Shown here piece after piece: positions 1-9,001 of a DNA stretch of 45,922 nt. Position 1 is the stretch's first letter; every line of letters starts with the position of its first letter. Both the position numbers and the translations under genes were made by a program. The notes under the pieces were generated by a model, which was given only the letters and a program-made list of their open reading frames with translations, searched no databases and had not been told where the DNA came from. This stretch comes from Acidimicrobiia bacterium (GTDB lineage Bacteria > Actinomycetota > Acidimicrobiia > Spongiisociales > JAHEDJ01). The stretch covers positions 1 through 45,922 of the forward strand of contig JARGFH010000029.1 of assembly GCA_029210695.1 (NCBI GenBank), in the 5' to 3' direction.

Positions 1-1
1 G

Positions 2-77
2 GCGTAGTAACCATCAGATTGGCAGAGCCCTCCTAATCAACCGGGAACCCCTACACCCCGCTCAATTCCGAAGCGCC
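2..77. repeat. Left copy of 76-bp inverted terminal sequence (putative IS end)
   Basis: These 76 bases are the exact reverse complement of 45847-45922. Identity stops at 77/78, exactly where the reading frame of the sulfurtransferase becomes family-like. Read outward, the sequence starts GGCGCTTCGGAATTGAGC. This loosely resembles the ends of ISL3-family insertion sequences, but I recognise no specific element and no transposase is present. The best reading is the terminal part of a repeated mobile element at which the assembly stopped. A true terminal inverted repeat of the replicon is less likely. Confidence 0.75.
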
Positions 78-78
78 C

Positions 79-378
79 GATTACCCCCAGGAGGGCGCGT
101 TGCGCGGCGGGCACATACCGGGCGCGGCCAGTGTCCCTTGGAAGCGGGCCGTCCATGAGGACGGCACCTTCAAATCGGCGATTGAGCTGCGTGCGATCTA
201 CGAAGGGGAACTCGGGATGAGTTCGGCCGATGACGTGGTCGCCTATTGCCGGATCGGCGAACGTTCGAGCCACACCTGGTTCGTGCTCAGGTACCTGCTC
301 GGGTATCCCTCTGTTCGCAACTACGACGGATCGTGGACCGAATGGGGAAACCTGGTCGGAGCGCCGATCGAGAAGTGA
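79..378 (+). pseudogene. SseA-type sulfurtransferase (rhodanese), C-terminal fragment
   Basis: This is the C-terminal rhodanese domain of an actinobacterial SseA/CysA-type thiosulfate sulfurtransferase, which moves sulfur from thiosulfate or 3-mercaptopyruvate to an acceptor through a cysteine persulfide. Visible signatures are the active-site loop CRIGER with its catalytic Cys, the following [15 protein letters not shown], and the family C-terminus [16 protein letters not shown]. Family-like sequence begins at the first native codon (79) with [16 protein letters not shown]; full-length relatives have roughly 280 residues, so well over half the protein is missing. Upstream codons come from the terminal repeat and look nothing like the family. 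The TTG at 100 could be a start but would give only half a domain. It is either broken by an element insertion or simply cut by the assembly. Confidence 0.85.
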
Positions 379-405
379 ATCCCCGACGCGGCCCGTCGCG
401 GGTCG

Positions 406-411
406 TATCCT
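406..411 (+). promoter_or_regulatory. Possible -10 box for the AI-2E permease gene
   Basis: TATCCT ends 9 nt before the ATG at 421, matching the TANNNT-plus-short-gap pattern seen before several other genes here. No convincing -35 box or Shine-Dalgarno sequence is visible, so the transcript may be leaderless or nearly so. Confidence 0.3.
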
Positions 412-420
412 GCGCCCTGC

Positions 421-1503
421 ATGACCTATCCCGAACGCACTCCAGTTCCCGGTTGGTTTCGCCGGGCCGTGTGGTACGTGCTGTTTTCTCTGGCCGTGGC
501 TGCCGGGATCTTCTGGCTGTTGTCCCGGATCACGGGTCTGATCCTCGCACTTCTGCTGGCCGTGTTCATTTCGTTCGCGCTCGAGCCGGGGGTCAAGTAC
601 CTCGCCGCCCGCGGTTGGCGAAGAGGAGTGGCAACGGCCTTCGTGTTCGTCGTCTCCGCCCTCGTGCTTGTGGCGTTCATCGCCATCATGGTCCCGGCCA
701 CCGTTGATCAGGGGAGCGCCATCGCCGCGGATCTCCCGAAGTACATCGATGCATTCACCGCTTCGCTCGACGATTGGCTCAACCTGGATATCTCGGACTC
801 GATGTTCGAAGGGGGATCCCCGGACTTCCAGCAATTGCTCTCCGATTACGGTTCAAACGTTGCCTCGGGTGTGCTCGGCTTTGGGTCGGCGCTGCTGGGT
901 GTAGTGATCAGTGGCCTGACCGTCGCCTTTTTCGCCTTCTACATGGTGGCTGAGGGTCCGAAGTTCAGGCGCGTGGTCTTGCGGGTGTTCCGCCCCGACC
1001 GCCAGCGAGAGATGCTCCGCATCTGGGAGATTGCCGTACAGAAGACCGGCGGATACGTGTACTCGCGGCTCCTGCTGGCAGCCGCCTCCGCTCTCTTCAC
1101 CTGGGTGGCCCTGCGGATAATCGACGTTCCCAACGCGCTGGCACTGGCCATCTGGGTCGGCCTGGTCTCACAACTCGTTCCTGCCGTCGGTGCATACATC
1201 GCCGCCTTCCTCCCCGTACTGGCCGGCTTCTTCCAGTCGCCTGCCCAGGCCTTCTGGGTGGTTGTCGTGCTAGTTGCATATCAGCAATTCGAGAACTACC
1301 TCCTCGCTCCGCGGATCACGGCCAGAACGATGTCACTTCACCCCGCCGTGGCCTTCGGTTCCGCGCTAACCGGAATCGGTGTGCTGGGCCCGATCGGTGC
1401 GATCATCGCCCTTCCGGCTGCCGCCATCATTCAGGCGGTGATCTCTGGCTACCTCGAGATCCACCCGGTCGTCGGTGAAGAGCAGGAAGAAGTTCCGGCC
1501 TGA
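421..1503 (+). CDS. AI-2E family transporter (PerM/TqsA-like permease)
   Basis: A 360-residue polytopic inner-membrane protein of the AI-2E/PerM family. Members export or exchange small solutes, with autoinducer-2 and Na+/Li+ antiport reported for different ones; the substrate here cannot be read from sequence. The layout is typical: paired N-terminal helices (about 18-58), a third helix near 70-90, a soluble segment rich in acidic residues (about 95-150), then five C-terminal helices. The signature segment QQFENYLLAPRI lies near residues 282-293, followed by GSALTGIGVLGPIGAIIALP. The tail is acidic (EEQEEVPA). Start ATG 421 fits the usual N-terminal length. The next gene starts 2 bp after the stop, suggesting co-transcription, although the functions are not obviously linked. 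Confidence 0.88.
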   Translation: MTYPERTPVPGWFRRAVWYVLFSLAVAAGIFWLLSRITGLILALLLAVFISFALEPGVKYLAARGWRRGVATAFVFVVSALVLVAFIAIMVPATVDQGSAIAADLPKYIDAFTASLDDWLNLDISDSMFEGGSPDFQQLLSDYGSNVASGVLGFGSALLGVVISGLTVAFFAFYMVAEGPKFRRVVLRVFRPDRQREMLRIWEIAVQKTGGYVYSRLLLAAASALFTWVALRIIDVPNALALAIWVGLVSQLVPAVGAYIAAFLPVLAGFFQSPAQAFWVVVVLVAYQQFENYLLAPRITARTMSLHPAVAFGSALTGIGVLGPIGAIIALPAAAIIQAVISGYLEIHPVVGEEQEEVPA

Positions 1504-1505
1504 CC

Positions 1506-2633
1506 ATGGGACCGCTGGCCGGCGTGAGGGTCGTCGAGCTGGCCGGTATCGGTCCCGGCCCATTCACCGGAATGCTCCTGGCCGACCTGGGTGCCGACGT
1601 CGTCCAGATCGAGCGGACGGCGCAGGCTTCGACCTGGATCCCCGGCTTCATGGCCAGGGGCCGCCGCTCGATGGCGGTGGACCTCAAACACCCCGACGGA
1701 CTCGACGTGGTTTTGCGGCTGGTGGACCGGGCCGACATCCTGATCGAGGGCTTCCGGCCGGGCGTCGCAGAGCGTCTAGGGGTCGGACCCGACGAGTGCT
1801 TCCGTCGAAATCAGGCCCTAGTCTACGGACGAATGACGGGGTGGGGCCAAGATGGCCCCCTCGCCAAGACTGCCGGCCACGACATCGACTACCTGGCCAT
1901 GTCGGGAGCTCTCTGGCCCATTGGTCCCGACGACCGGCCACCACCTCCACCCCTCAACCTCATCGGTGACTTTGGCGGGGGAGCCATGTTCCTGGCCGTC
2001 GGTGTGCTGGCCGCACTTCACGAAGCGCGCACCTCAGGGGTCGGGCAGATCGTCGATGCAGCCATGGTCGATGGCTCCGCCCTCCTCACCACGATGTTTC
2101 ACGAGATGCGGGCGGCTGGTCTCTGGGACGATGTGCGCGGCGGCAACCTCCTCGATGGTGGTGCTCCGTTCTACGACACGTACCAGACCGGCGACGGTCG
2201 CTATGTGGCGGTCGGAGCGCTCGAACCGCAGTTCTATGCGGCCCTCCTCGAAGGCCTAGGGCTGGCGGAGGCAGATCTGCCGGCTCAGATGGATAGGTCC
2301 GGATGGCCGGAACTGCGAGAACGGTTCTCCTCGGCTTTCGCCACGAAGTCGAGGGACGAATGGGAAGAGGTCTTCCGGGGGACCGACGCTTGCGTCAGCC
2401 CGGTCTTGACCTGGTCGGAAGCTTCCAGTCATCCGCACAACGTTGCCAGGGCGACCTTCGTCGAGGTGGCGGGGACGATGATGCCGGCACCGGCTCCGCG
2501 CTTCTCCAGAACACCCGCCGGGGAACCGGCCGCCCAGCCGCCACCGGGCGCCAACACCGATGAAGTGCTCACTGGACTCGGGTACGCGCCGGATCGAATT
2601 GCGGGGCTGCGGGCCGGCGGCGCCGTCGCTTGA
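1506..2633 (+). CDS. mcr: CaiB/BaiF class III CoA-transferase, alpha-methylacyl-CoA racemase-like
   Basis: A 375-residue class III CoA-transferase fold protein closest in pattern to alpha-methylacyl-CoA racemase, which interconverts the (2R) and (2S) methyl epimers of branched acyl-CoA so that beta-oxidation can proceed. The N-terminus MGPLAGVRVVELAGIGPGPF and the DLGADVVQIE and VDLKHPDG motifs are family hallmarks. His125 (AGHDIDYL) and Asp155 (NLIGDFGGG) align with the catalytic His126/Asp156 pair of the Mycobacterium tuberculosis enzyme. The GGAPFYDTYQTGDGRYVAVGALE segment carries the expected later acidic residue. The length matches the racemase rather than formyl-CoA transferase, which is longer. 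Its position directly before an acyl-CoA ligase, with an MFE-type SDR two genes on, supports a fatty or branched acid catabolic cluster. Confidence 0.85.
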   Translation: MGPLAGVRVVELAGIGPGPFTGMLLADLGADVVQIERTAQASTWIPGFMARGRRSMAVDLKHPDGLDVVLRLVDRADILIEGFRPGVAERLGVGPDECFRRNQALVYGRMTGWGQDGPLAKTAGHDIDYLAMSGALWPIGPDDRPPPPPLNLIGDFGGGAMFLAVGVLAALHEARTSGVGQIVDAAMVDGSALLTTMFHEMRAAGLWDDVRGGNLLDGGAPFYDTYQTGDGRYVAVGALEPQFYAALLEGLGLAEADLPAQMDRSGWPELRERFSSAFATKSRDEWEEVFRGTDACVSPVLTWSEASSHPHNVARATFVEVAGTMMPAPAPRFSRTPAGEPAAQPPPGANTDEVLTGLGYAPDRIAGLRAGGAVA

Positions 2634-2655
2634 TTGGGCGCAGTTCCTCGGTCGC

Positions 2656-2661
2656 TACCAT
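2656..2661 (+). promoter_or_regulatory. Candidate -10 box upstream of acyl-CoA ligase
   Basis: TACCAT lies 51 nt before the ATG at 2713, in the 79-bp gap after the racemase gene. The same hexamer occurs upstream of the Nfu gene (19811) and the APC permease (21209). No strong -35 is visible. Confidence 0.3.
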
Positions 2662-2712
2662 TCGGACATAGCGGGGTTTGCGGATCCCGGTCCCTGTCCC
2701 AGGAGGACGGTC

Positions 2713-4497
2713 ATGCAGAAGTACACGAGCCCAGGTGAGACGAAGATCGCGTCGACTGACAACGCGGTGTCGGCGTTCATCAGTCGGGCGGAGTCGCATC
2801 CGGACTCCCCGGCCCTGGCCTATCGGGACGGCGATCGATTCGTGAACGTCTCGACCAAAGAGATGCTCGAAAAGGTCGAAACGCTGGCGGCGGGATTGAT
2901 TGCCGACGGGCTAGAACGAGGTGATCGGGTAGCCATCTACTCGGCGACCCGGATGGAGTTCACCTTCGCCCAGTACGCCGTGTGGATGGCGGGTGGGGTG
3001 CCCGTCACCGTATACGAGACGTCCTCGGTCGACCAGCTGAAATGGATCGTGAGCGACAGCGGATCGAAGATGATCTTCTGCGAAAACGATGCCCTGAAAG
3101 CGAACTTCGATTCCGTGGCCGGCGACCTCCCCGGCTGCCGGTCGGTGTATGTGATCGACTCCGGTGGCCTGGACACGCTGGCGGCGGCCGGCGGTGAGGC
3201 GCGCGACCAGGTGGCCGGACGAGTCGCCGGAATCAGCCACGACGATCTCGCACTACTCATCTACACCTCGGGAACCACCGGAATGCCGAAGGGGTGCATG
3301 CTCACCCACTACAACTTCATTTGGGATCTCCGCCAGGTGGTCCAGGAACTTCATGACCTCTTTGCCGACGGCAACTCGAACCTCATGTTCTTGCCATTGG
3401 CACACAGCTTTGCCCAGGTCGTGCAGGTCGGGTGCATCACCACAGGTGTGACGATCGGTTATTCGACCGGTACTGCTCAGCTCGTCGAGGAACTTGAGAT
3501 GTTCAAGCCTCGCTGGGTGTTCTCCGTGCCGCGGGTATTCGAAAAGGTGTTCAACTCCGCAAAGGCAAAGGCAGACGCCGACGGTAAAGGAAAGATCTTC
3601 GATTTGGCCGCCAAAGTGGCGATCTCCTATGCAAGGCAGGAGCAAGAGGGGTCCGTCAGATTCACAACGCGCCTGGCGCACGGCCTGTTCGACAAACTGG
3701 TCTACGGCAAGGTGCGCCACGTGTTCGGGGGGCGTCTCGTTTACGCGGTGTCCGGGGGAGCGGCGCTCGGCGAACGTCTCGGCTACTTCTACAAGGGCAT
3801 CGGGGTGACCGTGCTGGAGGGGTATGGGCTCACCGAGACCACGGCCGCCACTTTCTTCAACCGGCCGGACGATGCTCGCATCGGGACCGTCGGGCGCCCC
3901 GCCTCCGGCGGCAGCGTTGCGATCGCCGACGACGGCGAAGTGCTGATCAAGGGTGGGTGCGTGTTCCGCGGCTACTGGAAGAACGAGCGGGCAACGGCAG
4001 AGGTGTTCGACGATGACGGCTGGTTCCATTCCGGCGATGTCGGCGAGATCGATTCCGACGGCTACCTCCGTATCACCGGCCGCAAGAAGGAGTTGATCGT
4101 CACGTCGGGCGGCAAGAACGTTGCGCCGGCGGTGCTGGAGGACCGGATGCGGGCACACCCGTTGATCAGCCAGTGCATGGTGGTCGGCGATGGGCAGCCG
4201 TTCATTTCTGCACTGGTCACGATCGATCCCGATGTCTATCCGGTCTGGGCCACCGAGCACGACAAGTCCGCCAATGTCATGGAGGTACTCGACGATGAGG
4301 ATCTGCGGGGGGAGATTCAGAACGCTATCGACGACGCCAACAAGGCGGTCTCGAAGGCGGAGTCGGTGCGTACCTTCCGTATTCTCCCCGACGACTTCAC
4401 GATTGAAGGTGGCGAACTGACGCCGACACTCAAGGTGAAGCGTGGCGTTGTCAACGAGAAGTACGCCGACGTCATTGAGGGCATGTACGTCAAATAG
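2713..4497 (+). CDS. Long-chain acyl-CoA ligase (FadD15-like AMP-forming synthetase)
   Basis: A 594-residue ANL-superfamily adenylating enzyme that activates a fatty acid to acyl-AMP and then acyl-CoA. Visible motifs: P-loop A3 LLIYTSGTTGMPKG (about 177-190), A5 EGYGLTETTA, the A7 aspartate in GWFHSGDVGEID, the hinge A8 ITGRKKELIVTSGGKNVAP, and the A10 region with the catalytic lysine of TPTLKVKR. Length and the KNVAPAVLEDRMR segment match FadD15-type long-chain ligases of actinobacteria. The start is the ATG at 2713 because AGGAGGA (2701-2707) sits 5 nt upstream; the reading frame is open further upstream, but that part overlaps the racemase gene and is not family-like. It probably supplies acyl-CoA to the neighbouring racemase and dehydrogenase. 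Confidence 0.92.
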   Translation: MQKYTSPGETKIASTDNAVSAFISRAESHPDSPALAYRDGDRFVNVSTKEMLEKVETLAAGLIADGLERGDRVAIYSATRMEFTFAQYAVWMAGGVPVTVYETSSVDQLKWIVSDSGSKMIFCENDALKANFDSVAGDLPGCRSVYVIDSGGLDTLAAAGGEARDQVAGRVAGISHDDLALLIYTSGTTGMPKGCMLTHYNFIWDLRQVVQELHDLFADGNSNLMFLPLAHSFAQVVQVGCITTGVTIGYSTGTAQLVEELEMFKPRWVFSVPRVFEKVFNSAKAKADADGKGKIFDLAAKVAISYARQEQEGSVRFTTRLAHGLFDKLVYGKVRHVFGGRLVYAVSGGAALGERLGYFYKGIGVTVLEGYGLTETTAATFFNRPDDARIGTVGRPASGGSVAIADDGEVLIKGGCVFRGYWKNERATAEVFDDDGWFHSGDVGEIDSDGYLRITGRKKELIVTSGGKNVAPAVLEDRMRAHPLISQCMVVGDGQPFISALVTIDPDVYPVWATEHDKSANVMEVLDDEDLRGEIQNAIDDANKAVSKAESVRTFRILPDDFTIEGGELTPTLKVKRGVVNEKYADVIEGMYVK

Positions 4498-4502
4498 CAG
4501 GC

Positions 4503-5843
4503 ATGCCCGGTAGCCAGCGCCCTCTGTGGCGGTCGGCGCGGTTGGTCTCGTTTGTCGCGGCGTCGTTGGTGCTGGCCGGATGCACCGCAGCCCAGAGTCC
4601 GGCCTCCAGCGCTGGTCCCACGCCGATTCCCGATGCCCGGACCACTACTACGCGCCCGGTGGCGGCGACCACCACCTCGGTGGCGCCTCTTCCATCTACC
4701 ACGACCAGTCGGGACGCACGGGCATCTTTCGTCGAGGAGGCCATCGCCTCGATGAGCCTGGAGGAAAGGGCCGCCCAGTTGATGCTGGTGGAGTTCTCGG
4801 GAAGCGACGCCACTGCCGCGCTTGGACTCCTCAACGACTTCCCGCTGGGCGGGGTTCTCCTGAAGTCGGCCAACGGGAATTTCGTGTCCTCGGGCCAGGT
4901 GCAGAACCTGACGGCTCGCCTCCAGGAGGCCAGTGCCGTTCCCCTCCTCATTGCAGTCGACCAAGAGGGTGGGCGGATCGATCGGATCCAGTTCGCCGAC
5001 GTTCAGCGGTTTCCGTCTGCCGCGGTGTTCGGCGCGCTCAACGATCGTGAACTCACCGAAGCTGCCGCCTGGGCGACCGGTGTTCAACTGGCTGCGCTCG
5101 GTATCAACGTCGACTTCGCCCCGGTGGCCGACGTGAACGTGCTCGGCGCAGGCAACCCGGCCATCGGGGACCGTTCCTACGGAAGCGATCCAGAGCTCGT
5201 GGCGGCCATGACCGTGGCCGCACTGCGGGGGTTCGAATCGGCAGGAGTGGCGGCCGCGGTGAAGCATTTCCCCGGCCACGGCAATACGGCGGTGGATAGC
5301 CACCTCGGCCTACCGGTGGTGATGACGGAGCGCGACGAGTGGGCGGCGACCGACCTGGTTCCCTTCGCCGCCGCGGTCGAGGCCGGTGCCCCGCTGGTGA
5401 TGGTGGCCCACGTCGCCTATCCGGCTCTCGATCCGTCGGGACTCCCGGCTTCCATGTCGAGGGCAATCACCTACGACCAACTGCGGGTGGGCCTCGGGTT
5501 CGTCGGTGTCATTGTCACCGACGACCTGGCCAACATGCAGGCGGTGGCGGCCTGGGGACCGGGGGAGCGGGCTGTGCAGGCGCTGATGGCCGGATCCGAC
5601 CTCCTCTTGAATCCCGGCGACGTGGAAGCGGCGGTATCGGCCATTCTGGCCTCGGTTGCCGATGGAGCGATTCCCGAGCAGACCATCGATGATGCCCTCT
5701 CCCGCATACTTGGCCTCAAGTTCGATCTCGGACTCGCCGACCGGCCGGATCCACCAGCGGTCGACGCGGCGATGCTCGACGCCATTGGAATGGTCGCCAA
5801 CCGCGTGGCGGACGCCTGCCGGCGCGCCGGTCTCGACTGCTGA
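4503..5843 (+). CDS. nagZ: Glycoside hydrolase family 3 lipoprotein, NagZ-like beta-N-acetylhexosaminidase
   Basis: A 446-residue exported lipoprotein with a basic start, hydrophobic stretch and lipobox LVLAGC, giving Cys27 as the predicted lipidated residue. A Thr/Ser/Pro-rich linker follows (about 28-72), then one GH3 catalytic barrel. NagZ hallmarks are AVDQEGGRIDRI, the catalytic His/Asp loop VKHFPGHGNTAVDSH, and VTDDLANMQAV with the nucleophilic Asp. NagZ enzymes remove N-acetylglucosamine from muropeptides. Unlike the cytoplasmic Gram-negative enzyme, this one should act outside the membrane, as in Gram-positive relatives. ATG 4503 is 5 bp after the acyl-CoA ligase stop. The NagZ subgroup is well supported; the substrate is inferred. 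Confidence 0.88.
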   Translation: MPGSQRPLWRSARLVSFVAASLVLAGCTAAQSPASSAGPTPIPDARTTTTRPVAATTTSVAPLPSTTTSRDARASFVEEAIASMSLEERAAQLMLVEFSGSDATAALGLLNDFPLGGVLLKSANGNFVSSGQVQNLTARLQEASAVPLLIAVDQEGGRIDRIQFADVQRFPSAAVFGALNDRELTEAAAWATGVQLAALGINVDFAPVADVNVLGAGNPAIGDRSYGSDPELVAAMTVAALRGFESAGVAAAVKHFPGHGNTAVDSHLGLPVVMTERDEWAATDLVPFAAAVEAGAPLVMVAHVAYPALDPSGLPASMSRAITYDQLRVGLGFVGVIVTDDLANMQAVAAWGPGERAVQALMAGSDLLLNPGDVEAAVSAILASVADGAIPEQTIDDALSRILGLKFDLGLADRPDPPAVDAAMLDAIGMVANRVADACRRAGLDC

Positions 5844-5859
5844 GGATGCGGTTGCATCC
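5844..5859 (+). terminator. Hairpin directly after the NagZ-like gene
   Basis: GGATGC and GCATCC form a 6-bp stem with a GGTT loop starting on the base after the NagZ stop codon. No T-run follows, so it may be a weak terminator or 3'-end stabiliser rather than a classical intrinsic terminator. Confidence 0.3.
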
Positions 5860-5917
5860 GGTACTGTGGAGTCGATTCTATCGGGGAGTCATCAGGTTTC
5901 GTTTTGGGGGAACTCTC

Positions 5918-5962
5918 ATGAAGGCAACCGTGGGACCTGGTCCCGGAGAGGAACAACCGTGA
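5918..5962 (+). CDS. Possible 14-codon leader ORF before the SDR gene
   Basis: ATG 5918 preceded by a G-rich run (GGGGGAA) opens a 14-residue frame (MKATVGPGPGEEQP). Its TGA overlaps the GTG start of the SDR gene (GTGA at 5959-5962). A GGGACC/GGTCCC dyad lies inside it. The overlap would allow coupling, but the ORF is short and could be chance. Confidence 0.2.
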   Translation: MKATVGPGPGEEQP

Positions 5963-6867
5963 GCGACATCACGTTCGACAACCGGGTGGCGATCGTCACC
6001 GGTGCCGGGGGCGGGCTCGGCAAGACCTATGCACTCGAACTGGCCCGGCGTGGGGCCAGGGTCGTCGTCAACGATCTAGGTGGCGGCGTCGATGGATCCG
6101 GTGGCGCGTCGGCCGCCGCCGACGCAACAGTGGCCGAAATCATCGCGGCCGGCGGTGAGGCGGTTGCGAACTACGACTCGGTGGCAACGCCGGAGGGTGG
6201 TGCGGCCATCGTGCAATCTGCGCTCGAGGCGTTCGACACCGTCGACATTCTCATCAACAACGCCGGAATCTTGCGGGACACGAGCTTCGCCAAACTCACT
6301 CCAGAGCATCTCAACCCGGTCATCGATGTTCATTTGAAGGGTGCGTTCTACGTGACGCAACCTGCTTTCGTGGTCATGAAGGACAAGGGGTACGGGCGGC
6401 TGGTGTTCACCTCATCTCCCTCCGGCATCTTCGGCAATTTTGGACAAACCAACTACGGCGCCGCCAAGGGTGGCCTGGTCGGGTTGTCCAACGTGCTCGC
6501 CATCGAGGGCGCAAAGTACAACATCAAATCCAACGTCATCGCCCCGGTCGCCAGGACCCGGATGACCGAAGATCTCCTCGGCCCGTTCGCCGACCTGGTC
6601 GCTCCAGAGCAGGTCATGCCGATCGTGGTCTACCTCGCCTCGGAGCAGTGTGAGCTGACCCATGAGGTCTTCTCAGTCGGCGGCGGCCGTTTTGCCAGGA
6701 TCTTCACCGGCGTCAACGCCGGTTGGTTTGCCGGGCAGGGTGTAGTTCCGTCCATCGAAGACATCCGTGATCACCTCGACGAGATTCGCGACATCAGCGA
6801 ATACACCATCCCGCTCAACAACCAGGAGGAGATGGGGTATCTGGCCGAGGCCTTTCAGCCGAAGTAG
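5959..6867 (+). CDS. SDR dehydrogenase of the MFE-2 / (3R)-hydroxyacyl-CoA dehydrogenase type
   Basis: A 302-residue classical short-chain dehydrogenase/reductase. The cofactor loop is TGAGGGLGKTYA (about 15-26). The segment VVVNDLGGGVDGSGG, with its extra insertion, is characteristic of the dehydrogenase unit of peroxisomal-type multifunctional enzyme 2 and its bacterial relatives. Next come the NNAG motif, the catalytic Ser in VFTSSPSG, and YxxxK in NYGAAKGG. It probably oxidises (3R)-hydroxyacyl-CoA with NAD+, fitting the acyl-CoA ligase and racemase upstream. GTG 5959 is chosen because GGAGAGGAA lies just upstream and the family N-terminus (about 10 residues before the TGAGGG loop) fits. 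The preceding codons are not family-like. The hydroxyacyl substrate is inferred. Confidence 0.85.
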   Translation: MSDITFDNRVAIVTGAGGGLGKTYALELARRGARVVVNDLGGGVDGSGGASAAADATVAEIIAAGGEAVANYDSVATPEGGAAIVQSALEAFDTVDILINNAGILRDTSFAKLTPEHLNPVIDVHLKGAFYVTQPAFVVMKDKGYGRLVFTSSPSGIFGNFGQTNYGAAKGGLVGLSNVLAIEGAKYNIKSNVIAPVARTRMTEDLLGPFADLVAPEQVMPIVVYLASEQCELTHEVFSVGGGRFARIFTGVNAGWFAGQGVVPSIEDIRDHLDEIRDISEYTIPLNNQEEMGYLAEAFQPK

Positions 6868-6868
6868 G

Positions 6869-6916
6869 CACGAGGCCATAGGCCATAGGGCAGTAGGCAG
6901 TAGACGGTAGGCAGCG
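6869..6916. repeat. Short degenerate tandem repeat (GGCCATA / GGCAGTA type)
   Basis: Between two convergent genes the sequence repeats AGGCCAT, then AGGCAGT-like units with small variations (AGGCCAT twice, then GGCAGTA twice, then AGACGGT and AGGCAG). Such simple-sequence spacer probably arises by slippage. No gene or promoter is visible in it. Confidence 0.6.
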
Positions 6917-6953
6917 GGACGTCCCTCCCGCTTGTGCGCCTACGGCGTTCGCC

Positions 6954-8993
6954 CTAACGCAGGTGGTGCAGGAAAAACGCGTAGATATCGGCGGCTTCTT
7001 CGATCACCTTGGCGGTCGGTTTCCCGAGTCCGTGTCCTGCGCGGGTCTCGACCCGTAGCAGCAAGGGCGAGGACGGATCCGCCTGCGCCTGCATGGTGGC
7101 AGTGAACTTGTAGGCATGCATTGGCACCACCCGATCGTCGGTGTCGGCGGTCGTAATCAGGGTGGGCGGATAGGTGACGCCTGCTTCGACATTGTGAAGA
7201 GGTGAGTACTCGATCAGGAACTCGAAGTGCTCTCTGCTCTCCTCAGCGTTGCCGTACTCCGGTATCCAGTAGCGACCGGCCGTGAAGCGGTGGTAGCGCA
7301 ACATGTCGGTAACGGGGACGACCGGCACAACGGCCCCGAACAGCTCCGGCCTCTGCAGTTCGACGGCCGAGACGAGCAGACCTCCGTTGGAACCGCCGAG
7401 AATGCCGAGATGATCGGCGGAGGTGATACCTTCCTCGATCAGGTACTCGGCACAGGCAATGAAGTCGTCGAATACGTTCTGCTTGTTGACGAGCATCCCG
7501 GCCTGGTGCCAGGCCTGTCCATATTCGGAGCCTCCCCGCAGATTGGCGACGGCGAAGAGGCCGCCTGCTTCGAGGAAGGCGAGGCGGGCGGGCTGGTACG
7601 TCGGCGTGAGGCTGATGTCGAAGCCCCCGTAGCCGTACAGAATGGTGGGGGTTGCGCCGTCCGGTTCGAGATCGGCCAGGCCGATCAGGAACATCGGCAC
7701 CCTGGTCCCGTCGGGGGAAGTGGCGAAGCCCTGGCGGGTGCGGAAGCGGTCGTCGTCGCGGCCGGATGCGGTCCACATCGTCCCCAGCGTTCCGGTTTCG
7801 AAGTCGTAGCGCAGCACGGTCGGCGGCTGGGTGAACGACTGATAGCCGATGAACAGGTCCCGGTCGCCGGGGCGGCCGGTGAGCTCGACGACGCTGCCGA
7901 GGCCGGGCAGCGGAGGTTCATCCACGAAGGCGCCCGAGGCGTCGTGAATCCGGATCAGGTGATGAGCGTGGTGCATCCACATCGTGATGAGCCGGCCGCC
8001 CGTCAGCGCTCCGTGTACCAGGGCATCTTCACCCTGGGGGACGATCTCGACCCAGTCGTCTCGGTCTGGATGGTTGAGATCGATCGCAACTATTCTGCCG
8101 AGCGGAGCGTCGAGGTCGGTGAGGATCAGGAACCGGCCATCGAGGTGCTCGATGAACTCGTACCGGGCGTCGAACTCGTCGAGGAGGAGCACGAAGTCGC
8201 CGTCACCGTCGAGCGGACGGTAGTAGAGACGATTGCGGCTGTCGGTGCCCTCCCAAACATGGAGTACGAGATAGCGACCGTCGTCCGACACGAACGGCAT
8301 GAACCCGAGGTCGGGGGCGTCGGGGCGTGCATATACCAGCTCGTCCTGATCCTGGGCGGTTCCGATCAGGTGGGAGTACACGCGCTGATGCGTACTCGGT
8401 GGAGCGTCCGGTATCTCGTCCTCGGTCGGGAAGCGAGAGTAGAAGAAGCCGCGGCCATCGGGCAGCCAGGCAATCGAGGTGAACTTCACGTTGCGCAGGC
8501 GGTCGGGGAGTTCGGTGCCGGTCTCGACATCGAGGATGCTGATGGTTTGCCAGTCGCTGCCCGACTCGGCGATGCTGATAGCGAGCAGCGACCCGTCGTC
8601 ACTCGCAGATGAATCAACGAGGGCGGTGGTGCCGTCCTCGGTGAGCGTGTTGGGGTCGAGGAGGACTACGGGTTCTCCTTTCAACCCGTCCTGCCGGTAG
8701 AGGACCGGCTGGTTCTGCAGGCCGTCGTTCTTGGTGAAGAACAAGCGCCGACCGCGCCGCACCGGCGCAGTCCAGCGCGGGAAGTCCCACAGCTCTTCCA
8801 TGCGGCTCCGGAGGGCGGAACGGGCAGGCAGCCCTCGGAGGTGGGCGAAGGTGACTTCGTTCTGAGCGTCGACCCACGCCTGCGTTTCGGGGGAGTCGGG
8901 GTCTTCGAGCCAGCGGTAGGGGTCGGCAACCTGATTGCCCCAGAAGTCGTCCGTATCGTCGCCTCGTCTGGTGGTGGGGTAGGAGTAGGTCAT
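6954..8993 (-). CDS. Prolyl oligopeptidase family serine peptidase (S9A)
   Basis: A 679-residue S9A peptidase with the usual two-part build: an N-terminal seven-bladed propeller (about 70-420), preceded by the motif [22 protein letters not shown], and a C-terminal alpha/beta hydrolase. The catalytic Ser is in LGGSNGGLL, the Asp in [12 protein letters not shown] and the His in [19 protein letters not shown] and NLRGGSEYG are family signatures. It cuts after proline in short peptides. There is no signal peptide, so it should be cytoplasmic. Start ATG 8993 gives the standard N-terminus; further upstream the frame enters the divergent gene. The start lies 8 nt from a -10-like TAGACT, suggesting a leaderless transcript. 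Confidence 0.93.
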   Translation of the reverse strand: MTYSYPTTRRGDDTDDFWGNQVADPYRWLEDPDSPETQAWVDAQNEVTFAHLRGLPARSALRSRMEELWDFPRWTAPVRRGRRLFFTKNDGLQNQPVLYRQDGLKGEPVVLLDPNTLTEDGTTALVDSSASDDGSLLAISIAESGSDWQTISILDVETGTELPDRLRNVKFTSIAWLPDGRGFFYSRFPTEDEIPDAPPSTHQRVYSHLIGTAQDQDELVYARPDAPDLGFMPFVSDDGRYLVLHVWEGTDSRNRLYYRPLDGDGDFVLLLDEFDARYEFIEHLDGRFLILTDLDAPLGRIVAIDLNHPDRDDWVEIVPQGEDALVHGALTGGRLITMWMHHAHHLIRIHDASGAFVDEPPLPGLGSVVELTGRPGDRDLFIGYQSFTQPPTVLRYDFETGTLGTMWTASGRDDDRFRTRQGFATSPDGTRVPMFLIGLADLEPDGATPTILYGYGGFDISLTPTYQPARLAFLEAGGLFAVANLRGGSEYGQAWHQAGMLVNKQNVFDDFIACAEYLIEEGITSADHLGILGGSNGGLLVSAVELQRPELFGAVVPVVPVTDMLRYHRFTAGRYWIPEYGNAEESREHFEFLIEYSPLHNVEAGVTYPPTLITTADTDDRVVPMHAYKFTATMQAQADPSSPLLLRVETRAGHGLGKPTAKVIEEAADIYAFFLHHLR

Positions 8994-9001
8994 GGGCGGC
9001 G

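Noticed and set aside
2-77. Telomere of a linear replicon
   Set aside because: Both copies cut housekeeping-type genes at exact borders, with no telomere-associated genes or multiple palindromes.
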